A stretch of DNA of 64,000 nucleotides from Dyadobacter endophyticus (GCF_014641595.1 NZ_BMIA01000001.1:1364001-1428000); one strand, 5' to 3'. Shown: positions 1-9,597, numbered from the stretch's first letter. Made by a program: numbers and translations. Notes: generated by a model not told the origin, from the sequence alone.

Positions 1-1029
1 CGGTTGGCATGCACCGGATGCTCAGGGATACCGCCTCCTTTGACGTGGAAGGCAATCAGGTTTTTGTCCGCATCCAGGGCCGCCCGATAAGTGGCCGTGT
101 ACATCGGCCGGTAAATGCCGTAGGTCATATCGTCCTCACGGGTGTACATAAGTTTCACCGGCGCTTTCACCTTTCTGGAAATCAGGGCTGCTTCGGAGAG
201 GTAATGTCCGTAGGCCCTGCGACCAAAGCCGCCGCCCATGCGGGTCATTTGTATTTCAATTTTTTCGGGAGGAAGGTTCAAGATCTTTGCGAGCGTAGGC
301 TCGATCCACCCGGGCGCTTGCAATGGCCCCACCAGGAGTGCTTTTTCCTCGGTAACATGGGCGAAGAAATTCATCGGTTCCATGCAGTTGTGGGCAAGAA
401 ATGGCGCATTGTAGGTGCGCTCGATTACTTGTGCCGCATTCTTGAAAGCCGTTTCAGGGTCACCGTCTTTTCTCAACTGCTGGGCAGGCTTTTTGGCATA
501 CTCCTGCATCTGCTCCATTTGCTTGCTTGTGCTTTCAAGCGCCCCCGGAACGACGACCTCACGTTTGCCGCTTCTGCCTGCCATGGTGTCTTTGATCTCA
601 CCTGCTGGTTCCCAGTTGGTGATCAGCTTTTTGCGGGCATTCATGACCTCCCAGGTGCTATTACCCACCACTACCAGCAGTTCATTGAATGTGCGGGTGT
701 CGAACCCGCCCTGCTCAAAGCCCTCTTCGTATAATTTCAGGCTGAAAACGTCTTTAATGCCCGGCATTTTGAGCGTTTCCGCGGCATCAAAGGATTTTAG
801 TTTCATTCCAAATGCCGGCGGGTGCTGGATCATCGCGATCAGCATGCCATCCACCCGGTAGTCCAGTCCAAAAACCGGCTTCCCGGTGACGATCTTTTGC
901 CCTTCTACATTTTTTTGATGTTCTGACAATGGTAAAATCTTTGGGTGCTTTCAGTTGCAGGTCTTTCGGTACAGGCAGGGTGGCCGCTTTGGTGGCCATG
1001 TCGCCATATTATTCGGTTGTCGAATTCAT
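1..1029 (-). pseudogene. xanthine dehydrogenase-family molybdopterin-binding subunit (IorB-like), broken 5' end, runs off left edge
   Basis: Reading the minus strand from about 1029 down to base 1 gives protein resembling the large molybdopterin-binding subunit of aldehyde oxidase/isoquinoline 1-oxidoreductase-type enzymes, including a GGGFGRRAYGHY stretch and the YREDDMTYG-like region typical of this family. The upstream part (YGDMATKAATLPVP...) lies in another frame from the rest: a run of seven T at 910-916 (A7 on the coding strand) has the wrong length, so KDFTIVRTSK and NVEGQKIVTGKPVFG are out of phase. An in-frame stop sits at 1009-1011, and family similarity is not recognisable above about 1030, where some 400 or more N-terminal residues would be expected. 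It is therefore a pseudogene, or a sequencing error plus a 5' truncation. The 3' end lies outside the window. Confidence 0.7.
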
Positions 1030-1303
1030 CGTATTCAGCACGCCGCCATGCCGATAGGCAATGCGAGAGGGAAAAGTTAAGTTACGAAGTTTCCCTTTTT
1101 GCTTAGAACAGATTGTATACAAATTCATGATTCTTCTACCAATATTCCTGATTTGCCAGCCCCGACTATTGACGAGTCTTTTTTACCGCCGGATATGCCT
1201 GGTTCGGAAGCAACATTGTCCACTTTACTTATTTGCTGATGGGTCGGCAAATAGGCCTCCGATACTTTTGAGCCAAGAATTAAAAAACTCAAACAGTAGG
1301 ACA

Positions 1304-2593
1304 ATGAAAACGCAAATAACCGCCCTTATGGGTAAAACATTGATTGGCGCACTGCTATTTTCCGGTGCACCTGTATTTGCACAAAAAACGCCGGGCGACG
1401 GGGCGTCCGCCTCGATACGGCCCTACCATGTTAAGGTTTCCGAAGAAGCCGTGGCAGATCTCCGAAAACGTGTATTGAATACGCGCTGGGCTGAAAAAGA
1501 AACGGTGACGGACCGCTCCCAGGGTGTGCAATTGGCCAAAATGAAAGAACTGGTTGAATATTGGGGTAACGGTTACGACTGGCGAAAAGCAGAAGCCAGG
1601 CTCAACGCCTTGCCTCAGTTCATCACCAATATCGACGGAATCGACATTCAGTTTATCCATGTACGATCGAAAAATCCGAAGGCACTACCAATGGTCATCA
1701 CCCACGGATGGCCCGGTTCGGTCTTTGAGCTTTTGAAAATTATTGAACCACTTACAAACCCGGAGGCTTACGGCGGCAAGGCGGAAGATGCCTTTGACGT
1801 TGTGATTCCCTCCATGCCGGGCTACGGCTTCTCCGGCAAACCGACCGGTACAGGATGGGGTGCCGACCGCATCGGCCGGGCCTGGGATGTTTTGATGAAG
1901 CGATTAGGTTATAAAACGTATGTTTCGAGCGGTGGCGACTGGGGATCGGTAGTAGCCGACCGAATGGCCGCACAAAAACCCGAGGGTTTGTTAGGTATTC
2001 ACGTAAATATGCCGGCGACCGTTCCGCCCGACATAGCCAAACTGCTCGCGAGCGGCAGTCCCGCTCCGGCAGGTTTGTCTGCCAAAGAAAAGGCTGCTTA
2101 CAACTCATTAAATCATTTATATACGAGAGGTGGTGGTTATGCGGGCATTATGGTAACCCGTCCGCAGACGATCGGATACAGCTTATCCGACTCACCGGTT
2201 GGCCTCGCCGCTTTCTTCTACGACAAGTTTGCGGACTGGACGTTCAGCGGAGGCAGCCCTGAAAAATCGCTTACCAAAGATGAAATGCTGGATGACATAT
2301 CGCTATACTGGCTCACCAACACGGCCACATCGGGAGCACAATTGTATTGGGAGAATAATGCCAACAATTTCAACGCAGTAGACATCTCCATTCCTGCTGC
2401 CATTACCGTGTTCCCGGGCGAAATATACCAGGCTCCCAAAAGCTGGGCCGAAAAAAGCTACCATAAGCTTATTTACTTTCACGAGGTAACCAAGGGCGGT
2501 CACTTTGCACAGTGGGAAGAGCCGCAACTGTTTGCCGAGGAATTGCGGGCTGCCTTCAAATCATTGAGACAAGATAAGATTGTTGGCAAGTAA
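1304..2593 (+). CDS. secreted epoxide hydrolase, EHN-domain alpha/beta hydrolase
   Basis: A 429-residue protein. I chose the ATG at 1304 because it begins a clean signal peptide (MKTQITALMGK... to VFAQ), whereas the open frame further upstream is not protein-like. Residues about 38-145 match the N-terminal epoxide hydrolase (EHN) domain, followed by an alpha/beta hydrolase fold: HGWPGS oxyanion motif near 132, nucleophile Asp in GGDWGS near 212, and catalytic His in GGHFAQWEEP near 398. The GYSLSDSPVGLAAFFYDKF stretch matches the microsomal epoxide hydrolase family. Predicted role: hydrolysis of an epoxide or related substrate in the periplasm; the substrate is unknown. The next gene, also a secreted hydrolase, starts 167 bp downstream. 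Confidence 0.85.
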   Translation: MKTQITALMGKTLIGALLFSGAPVFAQKTPGDGASASIRPYHVKVSEEAVADLRKRVLNTRWAEKETVTDRSQGVQLAKMKELVEYWGNGYDWRKAEARLNALPQFITNIDGIDIQFIHVRSKNPKALPMVITHGWPGSVFELLKIIEPLTNPEAYGGKAEDAFDVVIPSMPGYGFSGKPTGTGWGADRIGRAWDVLMKRLGYKTYVSSGGDWGSVVADRMAAQKPEGLLGIHVNMPATVPPDIAKLLASGSPAPAGLSAKEKAAYNSLNHLYTRGGGYAGIMVTRPQTIGYSLSDSPVGLAAFFYDKFADWTFSGGSPEKSLTKDEMLDDISLYWLTNTATSGAQLYWENNANNFNAVDISIPAAITVFPGEIYQAPKSWAEKSYHKLIYFHEVTKGGHFAQWEEPQLFAEELRAAFKSLRQDKIVGK

Positions 2594-2614
2594 CGATTGA
2601 CACGTAAACCGCGA

Positions 2615-2645
2615 GGGCAGGTCCGGTTCGAAATACCACCTGCCC
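2615..2645 (+). terminator. possible hairpin terminator after the epoxide hydrolase
   Basis: An 8-bp perfect stem, GGGCAGGT (2615-2622) with ACCTGCCC (2638-2645), lies 21 bp after the stop codon of the preceding gene. No clear T tract follows, so intrinsic termination is only plausible. Confidence 0.3.
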
Positions 2646-2760
2646 GAATCAGCCCTTTATTCGTCCATTTCAATCCGTTTCCACAGTCATTTAAAGATCC
2701 GGGACATTAGTTTTAAGCCATTGAAACGAACTATTTTTAAAGATTTTAAACAAAATACAA

Positions 2761-3810
2761 ATGAAAACGCACCTGAATTTCAAACGCAACATAATCGGAA
2801 GTTTGGCCTTCGTATTGACTGGATTGTCGTTTTTTGGCGCATCGCCGGTAACCGCGAAGTCCGGTAAGCACGCGACAGTCATCGCCGGACAAACAAATCC
2901 GGCCGGTAGTCCATTTGATCGTATCAAACACATTGAAGCCGGTGTGCTCAATGTGGGTTATGTAGAAGCCGGTCCGGCCGATGGGAAGCCTGTGCTCCTT
3001 ATTCATGGCTGGCCTTATGACATTTACAGCTATAAGGAAGTGTCGGAAATATTGGCGGCGAAGGGCTTCCGGGTACTGATACCCTACCTGCGTGGTTATG
3101 GCAGCACGGAATTTCTTTCATCGGAAACGCCGCGTAACGGGCAGCAAGCAGCCCTGGCGGTGGATATGATCGCGTTTATGGATGCCTTGAAAATTAAGAA
3201 TGCGATTGTGGGAGGTTTTGACTGGGGTGCGCGCACGGCAGACATCATGGCGGCGCTATGGCCGGAGCGGGTCCAGGGACTTGTATCGGTGAGCGGCTAT
3301 CTGATCGGCAGCCAGCAAGGTAACAAGGCACCTTTGAGTCCAAAAGCGGAGTTACTATGGTGGTACCAATACTATTTCGCCACCGAGCGTGGGGCGGCAG
3401 GTTATCAGGCGAATACAGCCGAATTTAACAAATTGATCTGGCAGACAGCTTCACCAACCTGGCATTTCAGTGAGGAAACTTACAACCATTCAGCCGACTC
3501 ATTCAAAAATCCGGATCATGTAAAAATAGTCGTAGACAACTATCGTTGGCGACTGGGCCTGACCAAAGGCGAGGCCAAATACGATCAACTGGAAACGAAG
3601 CTGGCGACAATGCCCGACATTACAGTGCCATCTATAACACTTGAAGGCGATGCAAACGGTGCACCGCACCCGGATCCGAGCACCTACGCGGTCCGATTCA
3701 AAGGGAAATATATCCACCGCACCATCACGGGTGGAATAGGCCATAACCTACCCCAGGAAGCGCCCAAAGCATTTGCAGACGCGATTTTGGAGGTGGCTGG
3801 TTGGATTTGA
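2761..3810 (+). CDS. secreted alpha/beta hydrolase (epoxide hydrolase/haloalkane dehalogenase-like)
   Basis: A 349-residue protein with an N-terminal signal peptide (hydrophobic GSLAFVLTGLSFFGASPVTA). Alpha/beta-hydrolase signatures are HGWPYD near residue 81, a nucleophile-elbow Asp in GGFDWGAR near 153, and a C-terminal GGIGHNLPQ carrying the catalytic His near 327. An aspartate nucleophile points to the epoxide hydrolase/dehalogenase branch rather than serine esterases. Unlike the preceding gene there is no EHN domain. It lies on the same strand, 167 bp downstream, and probably acts in the same extracytoplasmic compartment. Substrate unknown. Confidence 0.8.
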   Translation: MKTHLNFKRNIIGSLAFVLTGLSFFGASPVTAKSGKHATVIAGQTNPAGSPFDRIKHIEAGVLNVGYVEAGPADGKPVLLIHGWPYDIYSYKEVSEILAAKGFRVLIPYLRGYGSTEFLSSETPRNGQQAALAVDMIAFMDALKIKNAIVGGFDWGARTADIMAALWPERVQGLVSVSGYLIGSQQGNKAPLSPKAELLWWYQYYFATERGAAGYQANTAEFNKLIWQTASPTWHFSEETYNHSADSFKNPDHVKIVVDNYRWRLGLTKGEAKYDQLETKLATMPDITVPSITLEGDANGAPHPDPSTYAVRFKGKYIHRTITGGIGHNLPQEAPKAFADAILEVAGWI

Positions 3811-3848
3811 AAAAGGGTGTTGGCTGGAAAACAGGCCGGACCGGCCGG

Positions 3849-4814
3849 CTAGGGGATAAGGTTCTTGAGCTTCTGTATTCCAGCTTTTCGGACACCTAAG
3901 GCACGCAGTCCAAGTTTGATTGCGTGCTTCACTTTGGATTTTAGAATTGTAAGCGTATCCTCTTCTTCCAATTTTAGTATACAATAATCCGCATCTAAAA
4001 TTGGGACAAAGAATTTGGGGTGCACAATATCAGTGAAGGTTTCCAACGGGATGTTGGCGAACTTGTTATTTTTATCCCTCGTGTGCGTTGCGCGCGGGTC
4101 AAAACCAATGTTGCTGATCAAATTGACATTCGGGCATATACAAAGGCTGTTATTCCAGAAATTCATGAACAGGTACTGGAAATCCCAGGTATTGATGCCC
4201 CCGGTCTCAACCAAAGTCAAGACTTTGGTTAGGCGATCGGTGATCTTTTTTTTGGAATAAATATATTTGAAAAGGTCTTGCTGCACAAAACTGTCCTTCA
4301 TAGTAAGATTTTCATCGTAATTTTTCCAGACCCGCCGCCAGGAAGCCCAGCCCCATATGTGCGTATACTTGGAAAAGTAGTAAGTGGCATCGCCGAACTT
4401 GTCGTTGAGTGTCATTCGTGTTCCTGCGATATGGGCTACGCGGGTGTCATCTCTGTATTTTTCAAGCAGTGTATCACAGAATCTGAAAAAGTCTTCACCG
4501 GGCAAACAGTCGTCTTCCAGGACGATTCCTTCGGGTTCATTTTCGAAAAACCACTTAATGGCTCCGCTCATCCCCAACTTGCAACCCAAATTCTCGGACC
4601 GATATAAATATTGTACTTCACAATCCCAATCCACATTGATCACTCCTCTGGTTTCCCGGCACAGGGCGTCTTCTCCCTCGCGATCGGCTCTTGGCCCGTC
4701 CGCAGCTATATAAAGTTTGCTTGGCTTAAATTCTCTTATCTTCTCAAATACAAGCTGGGTTGTGTCGGGCCGATTAAAAATGGTAAACAAAACGGGGGAG
4801 ATAGTCTTGTACAT
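3849..4814 (-). CDS. HlpA-like/GT2-fold glycosyltransferase
   Basis: A 321-residue protein. It starts with the nucleotide-sugar transferase pattern SPVLFTIFNRPDTT, followed by LYIAADGPRADREGE and IVLEDDCLPGEDFFRFCD (an EDD acidic motif near residues 100-102 for metal/nucleotide-sugar binding). This pattern matches the so-called hemolytic protein HlpA family, which are GT-A fold glycosyltransferases of surface polysaccharide clusters. It is co-directional with the FkbM methyltransferase and flippase upstream, supporting a role in O-antigen or exopolysaccharide synthesis at the cytoplasmic membrane face. Donor and acceptor sugars cannot be read from sequence. Confidence 0.8.
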   Translation of the reverse strand: MYKTISPVLFTIFNRPDTTQLVFEKIREFKPSKLYIAADGPRADREGEDALCRETRGVINVDWDCEVQYLYRSENLGCKLGMSGAIKWFFENEPEGIVLEDDCLPGEDFFRFCDTLLEKYRDDTRVAHIAGTRMTLNDKFGDATYYFSKYTHIWGWASWRRVWKNYDENLTMKDSFVQQDLFKYIYSKKKITDRLTKVLTLVETGGINTWDFQYLFMNFWNNSLCICPNVNLISNIGFDPRATHTRDKNNKFANIPLETFTDIVHPKFFVPILDADYCILKLEEEDTLTILKSKVKHAIKLGLRALGVRKAGIQKLKNLIP

Positions 4815-4858
4815 GGCTGATAATTCATCAGTTAATATTTAATGGCGCCTGGAAGCGG

Positions 4859-5518
4859 TCATCTGCCGCATTTAAAAATCAGGCTTGTCAGGGTTTTTCC
4901 CACAAGTTTGTAGTCGTGCGCGAAGAGCAACGCACAAACAGCCGAACTTTTTAAGTTGTTGTAATCCAGATCCAGATCTTCGGCGACAATCATAGTTGGC
5001 CGAAATCTTTCCCAGTTATTACTTTCCAATACCTCAGTGTCCAGCCCCTCAACATCAACAGTCAAAAAGTCAATGGTCTTACCCGCAGGAAGATGTGCTT
5101 CCAAAACCTGTTCCAAGCGACGCACAGGTATGTTCTTTTCACCAATAATCTTATAGGCTGTCTGCTGATCACGTTCTTGGGAGAGAACCTTGGAGAAGCT
5201 GTTTAAGGCTGGTTCATCGAACATGTAGTAGGTTAGGGAGTCTTCCTGGCCGGCGATACCCATTTCAAGGTTGATGTCGCCCGGGCGTAGCCGGTCAAAC
5301 AACTTCTTCGTTCCGGGCATTGGGTCGATGTTGATCCCGCGCCAACCTCTACGGTAGAATAAATAAGTATTCGAGAATCTGAATGGATGGTGGGCACCAA
5401 CATCCACAAATAGACCTTGGGAAACACTTTGCAGGTATGACATCAGTATGATGTCTTCCCCGTGCTGCGCATAAGAACTCCTTTTTGAAAAAAAAGGAAG
5501 GTAATCACGGAAGGACAT
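4859..5518 (-). CDS. FkbM-family SAM-dependent methyltransferase
   Basis: A 219-residue protein with the FkbM pattern: SYAQHGEDIIL near residue 15, glycine-rich SAM site FVDVGAHHPFRFSNT near 37-51, INIDPMPG as the acidic end of beta-2, and IDFLTVDVEGLDTEVLES near 148. FkbM enzymes commonly methylate sugar hydroxyls in polysaccharide clusters. The glycosyltransferase follows 44 bp downstream on the same strand, so the two are probably co-transcribed. Confidence 0.85.
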   Translation of the reverse strand: MSFRDYLPFFSKRSSYAQHGEDIILMSYLQSVSQGLFVDVGAHHPFRFSNTYLFYRRGWRGINIDPMPGTKKLFDRLRPGDINLEMGIAGQEDSLTYYMFDEPALNSFSKVLSQERDQQTAYKIIGEKNIPVRRLEQVLEAHLPAGKTIDFLTVDVEGLDTEVLESNNWERFRPTMIVAEDLDLDYNNLKSSAVCALLFAHDYKLVGKTLTSLIFKCGR

Positions 5519-5820
5519 AAACGCTTTTAGGTTGCTTATCGAAAATAGTCAACAAATTGGTAATTTTTGAGCCAATGGTTGGTCCGGTTGTATAAACGGC
5601 ACACGCCTTTAAAATCGATTAACCAGGCTTGTAAAGGTATTCTTTTGTCCTGAAATAACAAATACAGGGCAAACCATCTTTCCGAGTGCCGATCGCCGTC
5701 AATGCCACTGTATACATTCGGTCTCCTGCCGGAACCAGGACGCAGGCGGCCATAGTTTGGGCTGTATAAAGAAATGAGAAAAGCGAAGATCGATTGCTAA
5801 CCGGCATTAAGTGTAGGCGT
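5519..5820. other. intergenic 302 bp without a supported gene
   Basis: Between the FkbM gene and the flippase. A minus-strand frame stays open for about 85 codons but has no start codon and no recognisable similarity; a 62-codon ORF in another minus frame is equally unconvincing. It may be a decayed gene or an untranslated part of the polysaccharide operon. Confidence 0.4.
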
Positions 5821-7140
5821 TTATCGCTGCCATTTAAAAGCCAGTATCATCTTGATAGATCTGACTTGATGCATAAACAGTTTTCTTGTTGCCGGGAACA
5901 AGAAATTTGAGAAAATGGCCGAAACGTAATAAGAAACCAGCGTAGCAGTAGCTGCACCAAGCGCACCCATTTTAGGGATTAGGAGAAGGTTTAATAAGAC
6001 ATTCAACAGTAAACCAATGCCAGTTTTGTAGACATTGTATTGTTGAAGATTTTCGATTACTAAATACTGCCCTGCCGCCACGCCAAGAAACATTGGCACA
6101 AGGGCCCAGATGTGAACAATCAAAATTGCAGATGCGCCGCTATATTGTGAACCATATAATATTTCGACGATTTGTGACGAGAAGAAGCTTACCGAAACTG
6201 CAATCAATATCGATAGCCTGGCCATCCACACGAAGAAATGGTGGATCTTCTCGATAAAGATTAGATCTGACGCCTCCTTTTTTACCTTTACAAGGGTTGA
6301 TAGGTAACTTCCAGAAACGGCAATTGGAATAAAAACGAAAATGTCTGTTACCTTAACCGCAGAACTAAAAAGGCCTAGCTCAACTTTACCCGCAAGGCTG
6401 CCAATCATCAATTGATCGACCCTCATGTAAAGTATAACGGCAATATTGGAGATCATGAATGGCCATCCTGCCCTGAGAAGCTCACCAGCCCTGCTTTTAC
6501 TGAATGACCATCTGAGGATGCTTTGTTTTCGCTGATAATTGAAAACCAGGAACAAGTATGAGAACACAGTTTCGATACCAACCGCTGCCGCGAACCACAA
6601 AAGCGACTTTTGTGAATAAAGAAAATACACCTTTATCGCAGCCCCGACAAAATATCCCAGGTTTTTCGAAACAACCGTCAATTTGCTTTGTAGACGGGAC
6701 TGAAAGTCCAGGTCGATGACATCCAATGGCGCTATCAGAAAACTTGGCGACAGCAAGGCTAAAATATAGTAGGAGTTGACAGGAGAGTCAAGAAGATAAA
6801 GATAGAGTGCAGCCGCAATTAGCCCCAGCGGTATCAGGATCAAACGAGTGATGAATGCCGTCCCAAGAATTTCATTCCGCTTATCAGGACTGGAGACTAT
6901 TTCTTTCACCAGAAATCCGTCCATGCCTAAATTTGCGATAGCAACGAGGATACTGATAATTGCCAGCGAATAATTTAGCTCCCCCCATTGAGACGGTCCC
7001 AAATACCTGGCTACCCAAATTCCAACGACCATCCCAATCAGCAGTCGACTTGCTTTGTCGAACGAAAGCCATAAAATATTGAGCAGAACCGGACTGTGCA
7101 TCCTCGCTCTGATTTTATCTACGTATACTGTGAACGGCAT
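5821..7140 (-). CDS. Wzx-type polysaccharide flippase
   Basis: A 439-residue integral membrane protein with about 12 hydrophobic segments, starting with the family-typical LLNILWLSFDKASRLLIGMVVGIWVARYLGP pattern (split here as the N-terminal amphipathic segment and first helix) and GELNYSLAI. It matches the MOP-superfamily polysaccharide transporters that flip undecaprenyl-linked oligosaccharides across the inner membrane. Position upstream of the FkbM and glycosyltransferase genes on the same strand supports one surface-polysaccharide unit; the ligase and polymerase are not in the window. Confidence 0.85.
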   Translation of the reverse strand: MPFTVYVDKIRARMHSPVLLNILWLSFDKASRLLIGMVVGIWVARYLGPSQWGELNYSLAIISILVAIANLGMDGFLVKEIVSSPDKRNEILGTAFITRLILIPLGLIAAALYLYLLDSPVNSYYILALLSPSFLIAPLDVIDLDFQSRLQSKLTVVSKNLGYFVGAAIKVYFLYSQKSLLWFAAAVGIETVFSYLFLVFNYQRKQSILRWSFSKSRAGELLRAGWPFMISNIAVILYMRVDQLMIGSLAGKVELGLFSSAVKVTDIFVFIPIAVSGSYLSTLVKVKKEASDLIFIEKIHHFFVWMARLSILIAVSVSFFSSQIVEILYGSQYSGASAILIVHIWALVPMFLGVAAGQYLVIENLQQYNVYKTGIGLLLNVLLNLLLIPKMGALGAATATLVSYYVSAIFSNFLFPATRKLFMHQVRSIKMILAFKWQR

Positions 7141-7323
7141 TGAACGGAATGATTTGATAACCCGGGAAAGGCGGAATAATGGTAAATGACAAGGTCAAAT
7201 ATAGATAAACAATGCAGAGTCTGCCAAATCCCGCTTTTGAAATCAGCCGGGCACACATTAATCCGGTTGGTTGTTTTAGGAAGAATTTGACCATTCTCCG
7301 GGCGGATTCCGGCCACTGGGACA

Positions 7324-7355
7324 ATAGTCCACCTTTTTGAGCGTATAGTCCACCT
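7324..7355. repeat. 11-bp direct repeat upstream of the O-methyltransferase gene
   Basis: ATAGTCCACCT occurs at 7324-7334 and again at 7345-7355, a period of 21 bp (two helical turns). It is the only structure I see in the 318-bp gap 7141-7458 and ends about 104 bp before the methyltransferase start. Spaced direct repeats of this period are known for LytTR/AlgR-type regulators; that assignment is inference. Confidence 0.4.
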
Positions 7356-7458
7356 GCATCCCGGAGGCCGTCGATACGTTTGTAACGTGGTTTTTACGCC
7401 ATGCCATTCCCTTTTTCACACTGGCTGATTTGCATAACCTAAATATCTCCCGATAGCA

Positions 7459-8502
7459 ATGACAACGAATCACGCTACACAACCTTCCCCCGAAAGCATC
7501 CTGCAAATGGGCACGGGCTTTTGGGCATCAAAAGTACTGCTGGCCGCCGTCGAGTTCGACCTGTTTACCCTTCTGGCAGAGCGCAGCCCGCTGACCGCCG
7601 GCCAGTTGAAACAAAAGCTGAATCTGCACTGCAGCGACCGGAATATGTACGACTTTTTAGATGCACTCGCCGGGTTTGGCTTTTTAAGCCGCCAGGGTAT
7701 CCTCGAAACCGCTACCTATGCCAACACTACGGATACCGACCTGTTTCTGGACCTGAAAAAGCCGACCTACGTGGGGGGAATGCTCAAAATGCTTAACGAT
7801 CGTCTGTATGGCTTCTGGGGAACGTTGGAAGAAGGGTTGAGAACCGGGAAGCCACAAAATGAAGCCAGGCATGGGGGGAATCTGTTTGACAATATATATC
7901 AATCACCTGAGCAGCTGGAAAACTTTGTGAATGCAATGAGCAGCATCCAGGTAGGGGCATTTATGGCCTTTGCTGAAAAGTTCGATTTTTCAAAATACAA
8001 AACGCTGACCGATGCTGGTGGTTGTAGTGGCTTGCTCTCTATACTGGTTGCCAGACACCAGCCACACATGTCCTGCGTAAACATGGACCTCCCGGGCGTG
8101 ACCGCCATTGCGGAGAAAACAATCTTGAAAGCGGGTTTAAGCGATCGGGTCAAGGCGGTATCGGGCGACTTTTTCAACGATGCTTTTCCTGCCGCTGATA
8201 TGGTGGTCATGGGCAACATCCTTCATGACTGGGATGAGGAGCAAAAAATCGGCCTGATGAGGAGCGCGTACGCTGCTCTGCCCGAAGGAGGAGTTTTTGT
8301 AGCCATTGAAAATGTCATCGACGAGGATAGAAAGGCCAATGTATTCGGGCTATTGATGAGTTTAAATATGCTGATCGAAACGGGCACCGGATTCGATTAT
8401 ACCATGGCCGACTTCGACCGGTGGGCCCGGCAAGTGGGATTCGGTTCCACATCACTGCTCCACCTGGTCGGCCCGACCAGCGCAGCCATCGCCATGAAGT
8501 AA
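7459..8502 (+). CDS. SAM-dependent O-methyltransferase (acetylserotonin/hydroxyneurosporene type)
   Basis: A 347-residue protein with the two-domain plan of class I small-molecule O-methyltransferases: an N-terminal winged-helix dimerisation domain (residues about 15-110, FWASKVLLAAVEFDLFTLLAE) and a C-terminal Rossmann domain with DAGGCSG near 186, VNMDLPGV near 211 and the catalytic His in ILHDWDEEQ near 255. It would methylate a hydroxyl on a small aromatic or polyketide-like substrate, identity unknown. The PI-PLC-like gene starts 46 bp downstream, so the two may be co-transcribed. Confidence 0.85.
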   Translation: MTTNHATQPSPESILQMGTGFWASKVLLAAVEFDLFTLLAERSPLTAGQLKQKLNLHCSDRNMYDFLDALAGFGFLSRQGILETATYANTTDTDLFLDLKKPTYVGGMLKMLNDRLYGFWGTLEEGLRTGKPQNEARHGGNLFDNIYQSPEQLENFVNAMSSIQVGAFMAFAEKFDFSKYKTLTDAGGCSGLLSILVARHQPHMSCVNMDLPGVTAIAEKTILKAGLSDRVKAVSGDFFNDAFPAADMVVMGNILHDWDEEQKIGLMRSAYAALPEGGVFVAIENVIDEDRKANVFGLLMSLNMLIETGTGFDYTMADFDRWARQVGFGSTSLLHLVGPTSAAIAMK

Positions 8503-8548
8503 GTTTTGCCAGTTAAAATATTTTATCCACCTACTTAACAATTCAATT

Positions 8549-9556
8549 ATGGCAGATTATCCAGACTGGATGAAGTCGGTTGCTTCAAAGCTGACAAACC
8601 TCCCATTAAACCGTATTCCACTTCCCGGCAGCCACGACGCAGGGTCTTATGGTGGTATAACCACGAGGAGCATGACGCAGGGATTGTCGATAGCCGACCA
8701 GCTCAAAGCAGGAGTGCGGTATTTTGATTTTCGTTTCAGGATTGACAATGGAGAGTTTTTCTCTCATCACGGCTCAGATGAATCAAGGGATAATCCATAT
8801 TGTCATTATAAATGGAACGAAGAATATGAGAAGAAGAGAAACTCGATTTTTTATCAGGTCAAAGCATTTTGCAACTTGCACCCGAGCGAGATTGTGATTT
8901 TAAATCTTTACGACTTTTCCTCGGTCTGGGGACAGAGTTTTAACTATAAAGATGGTCAGTCGCTGATACATTGCATTAACGATTGCTTTGGATCATTGTT
9001 GATTCCACGAAGCGCATCCATTCCCACTTATGGTTCGTGTATTTCTAATAAGCAACAAGTTCTTGTAGTAAATAACGACAAGGGTGACAATGCGCCTGAT
9101 ATCGATGTGACAGATGGAAACCCTGCCGCAGTTGATGGGGATGAAATTCCGGATGCAACGAATGCGGAAAGAAAAAATATCTGGAAAATGTCTGAAAGTT
9201 TAAAGGAACGTTTTTCAAATCTGGGTTATGCAACCTGGACCTGGAAAGAGATGGTGGATGGAACTATCGAGGATCAGTATAAATATCTGTTGAAGACGAC
9301 ACCTGATGGCAGGGACTTATCGCGGTTCTGGATTAGCCAGTCGATACTGGGGTATAATAATATGAATTTAGTTGATGACCACAGCCAGAACTTTGCCGGT
9401 TCGAATTTAATTAACCCCCTCATCATCGAAGAATACAAAAAATGGTGGAATGGCGAGGGCGGAGCGCAACAACCCAATATTTTGTTACTGGACTTCTCCG
9501 GCATACATGGTGATTTCGTCCCGGTATGTCAGGGATTGTTAAATGGTAGCTTTTAA
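8549..9556 (+). CDS. phosphatidylinositol-specific phospholipase C X-domain protein
   Basis: A 335-residue protein with the PI-PLC X-box: the first catalytic His in PLPGSHDAGSYG near residue 29, the GVRYFDFRFR substrate-loop motif near 54-63, and the second catalytic His in FFSHHGSDE near 73. Bacterial members cleave the phosphodiester of phosphatidylinositol or GPI-type lipids without calcium. No signal peptide is visible (MADYPDWMKSVASK), which is unusual because many bacterial PI-PLCs are secreted; export by another route or a cytosolic role is possible. Confidence 0.85.
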   Translation: MADYPDWMKSVASKLTNLPLNRIPLPGSHDAGSYGGITTRSMTQGLSIADQLKAGVRYFDFRFRIDNGEFFSHHGSDESRDNPYCHYKWNEEYEKKRNSIFYQVKAFCNLHPSEIVILNLYDFSSVWGQSFNYKDGQSLIHCINDCFGSLLIPRSASIPTYGSCISNKQQVLVVNNDKGDNAPDIDVTDGNPAAVDGDEIPDATNAERKNIWKMSESLKERFSNLGYATWTWKEMVDGTIEDQYKYLLKTTPDGRDLSRFWISQSILGYNNMNLVDDHSQNFAGSNLINPLIIEEYKKWWNGEGGAQQPNILLLDFSGIHGDFVPVCQGLLNGSF

Positions 9557-9597
9557 TTCAGGGGCAGGCGGGAAGCGCTACGCCTGGGTTGGCTACC

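Noticed and set aside
9..734. 241-codon open frame on the plus strand at the left edge
   Set aside because: The minus strand carries a recognisable molybdopterin enzyme across the same bases; the plus frame is its shadow.
2615..2645. Possible tRNA-like T-arm (GGTTCGAA)
   Set aside because: A lone T-loop-like string sits inside an 8-bp hairpin, but there is no acceptor, D or anticodon arm at the right distances.
3834..3846. GGCCGG-A-CCGGCC inverted repeat between convergent genes
   Set aside because: A one-base loop cannot form a useful hairpin and there is no T tract.
5619..5807. 62-codon minus-strand ORF upstream of the FkbM gene
   Set aside because: Cysteine-rich low-similarity sequence with no family match; another minus frame across the same bases is equally open, so neither can be supported.
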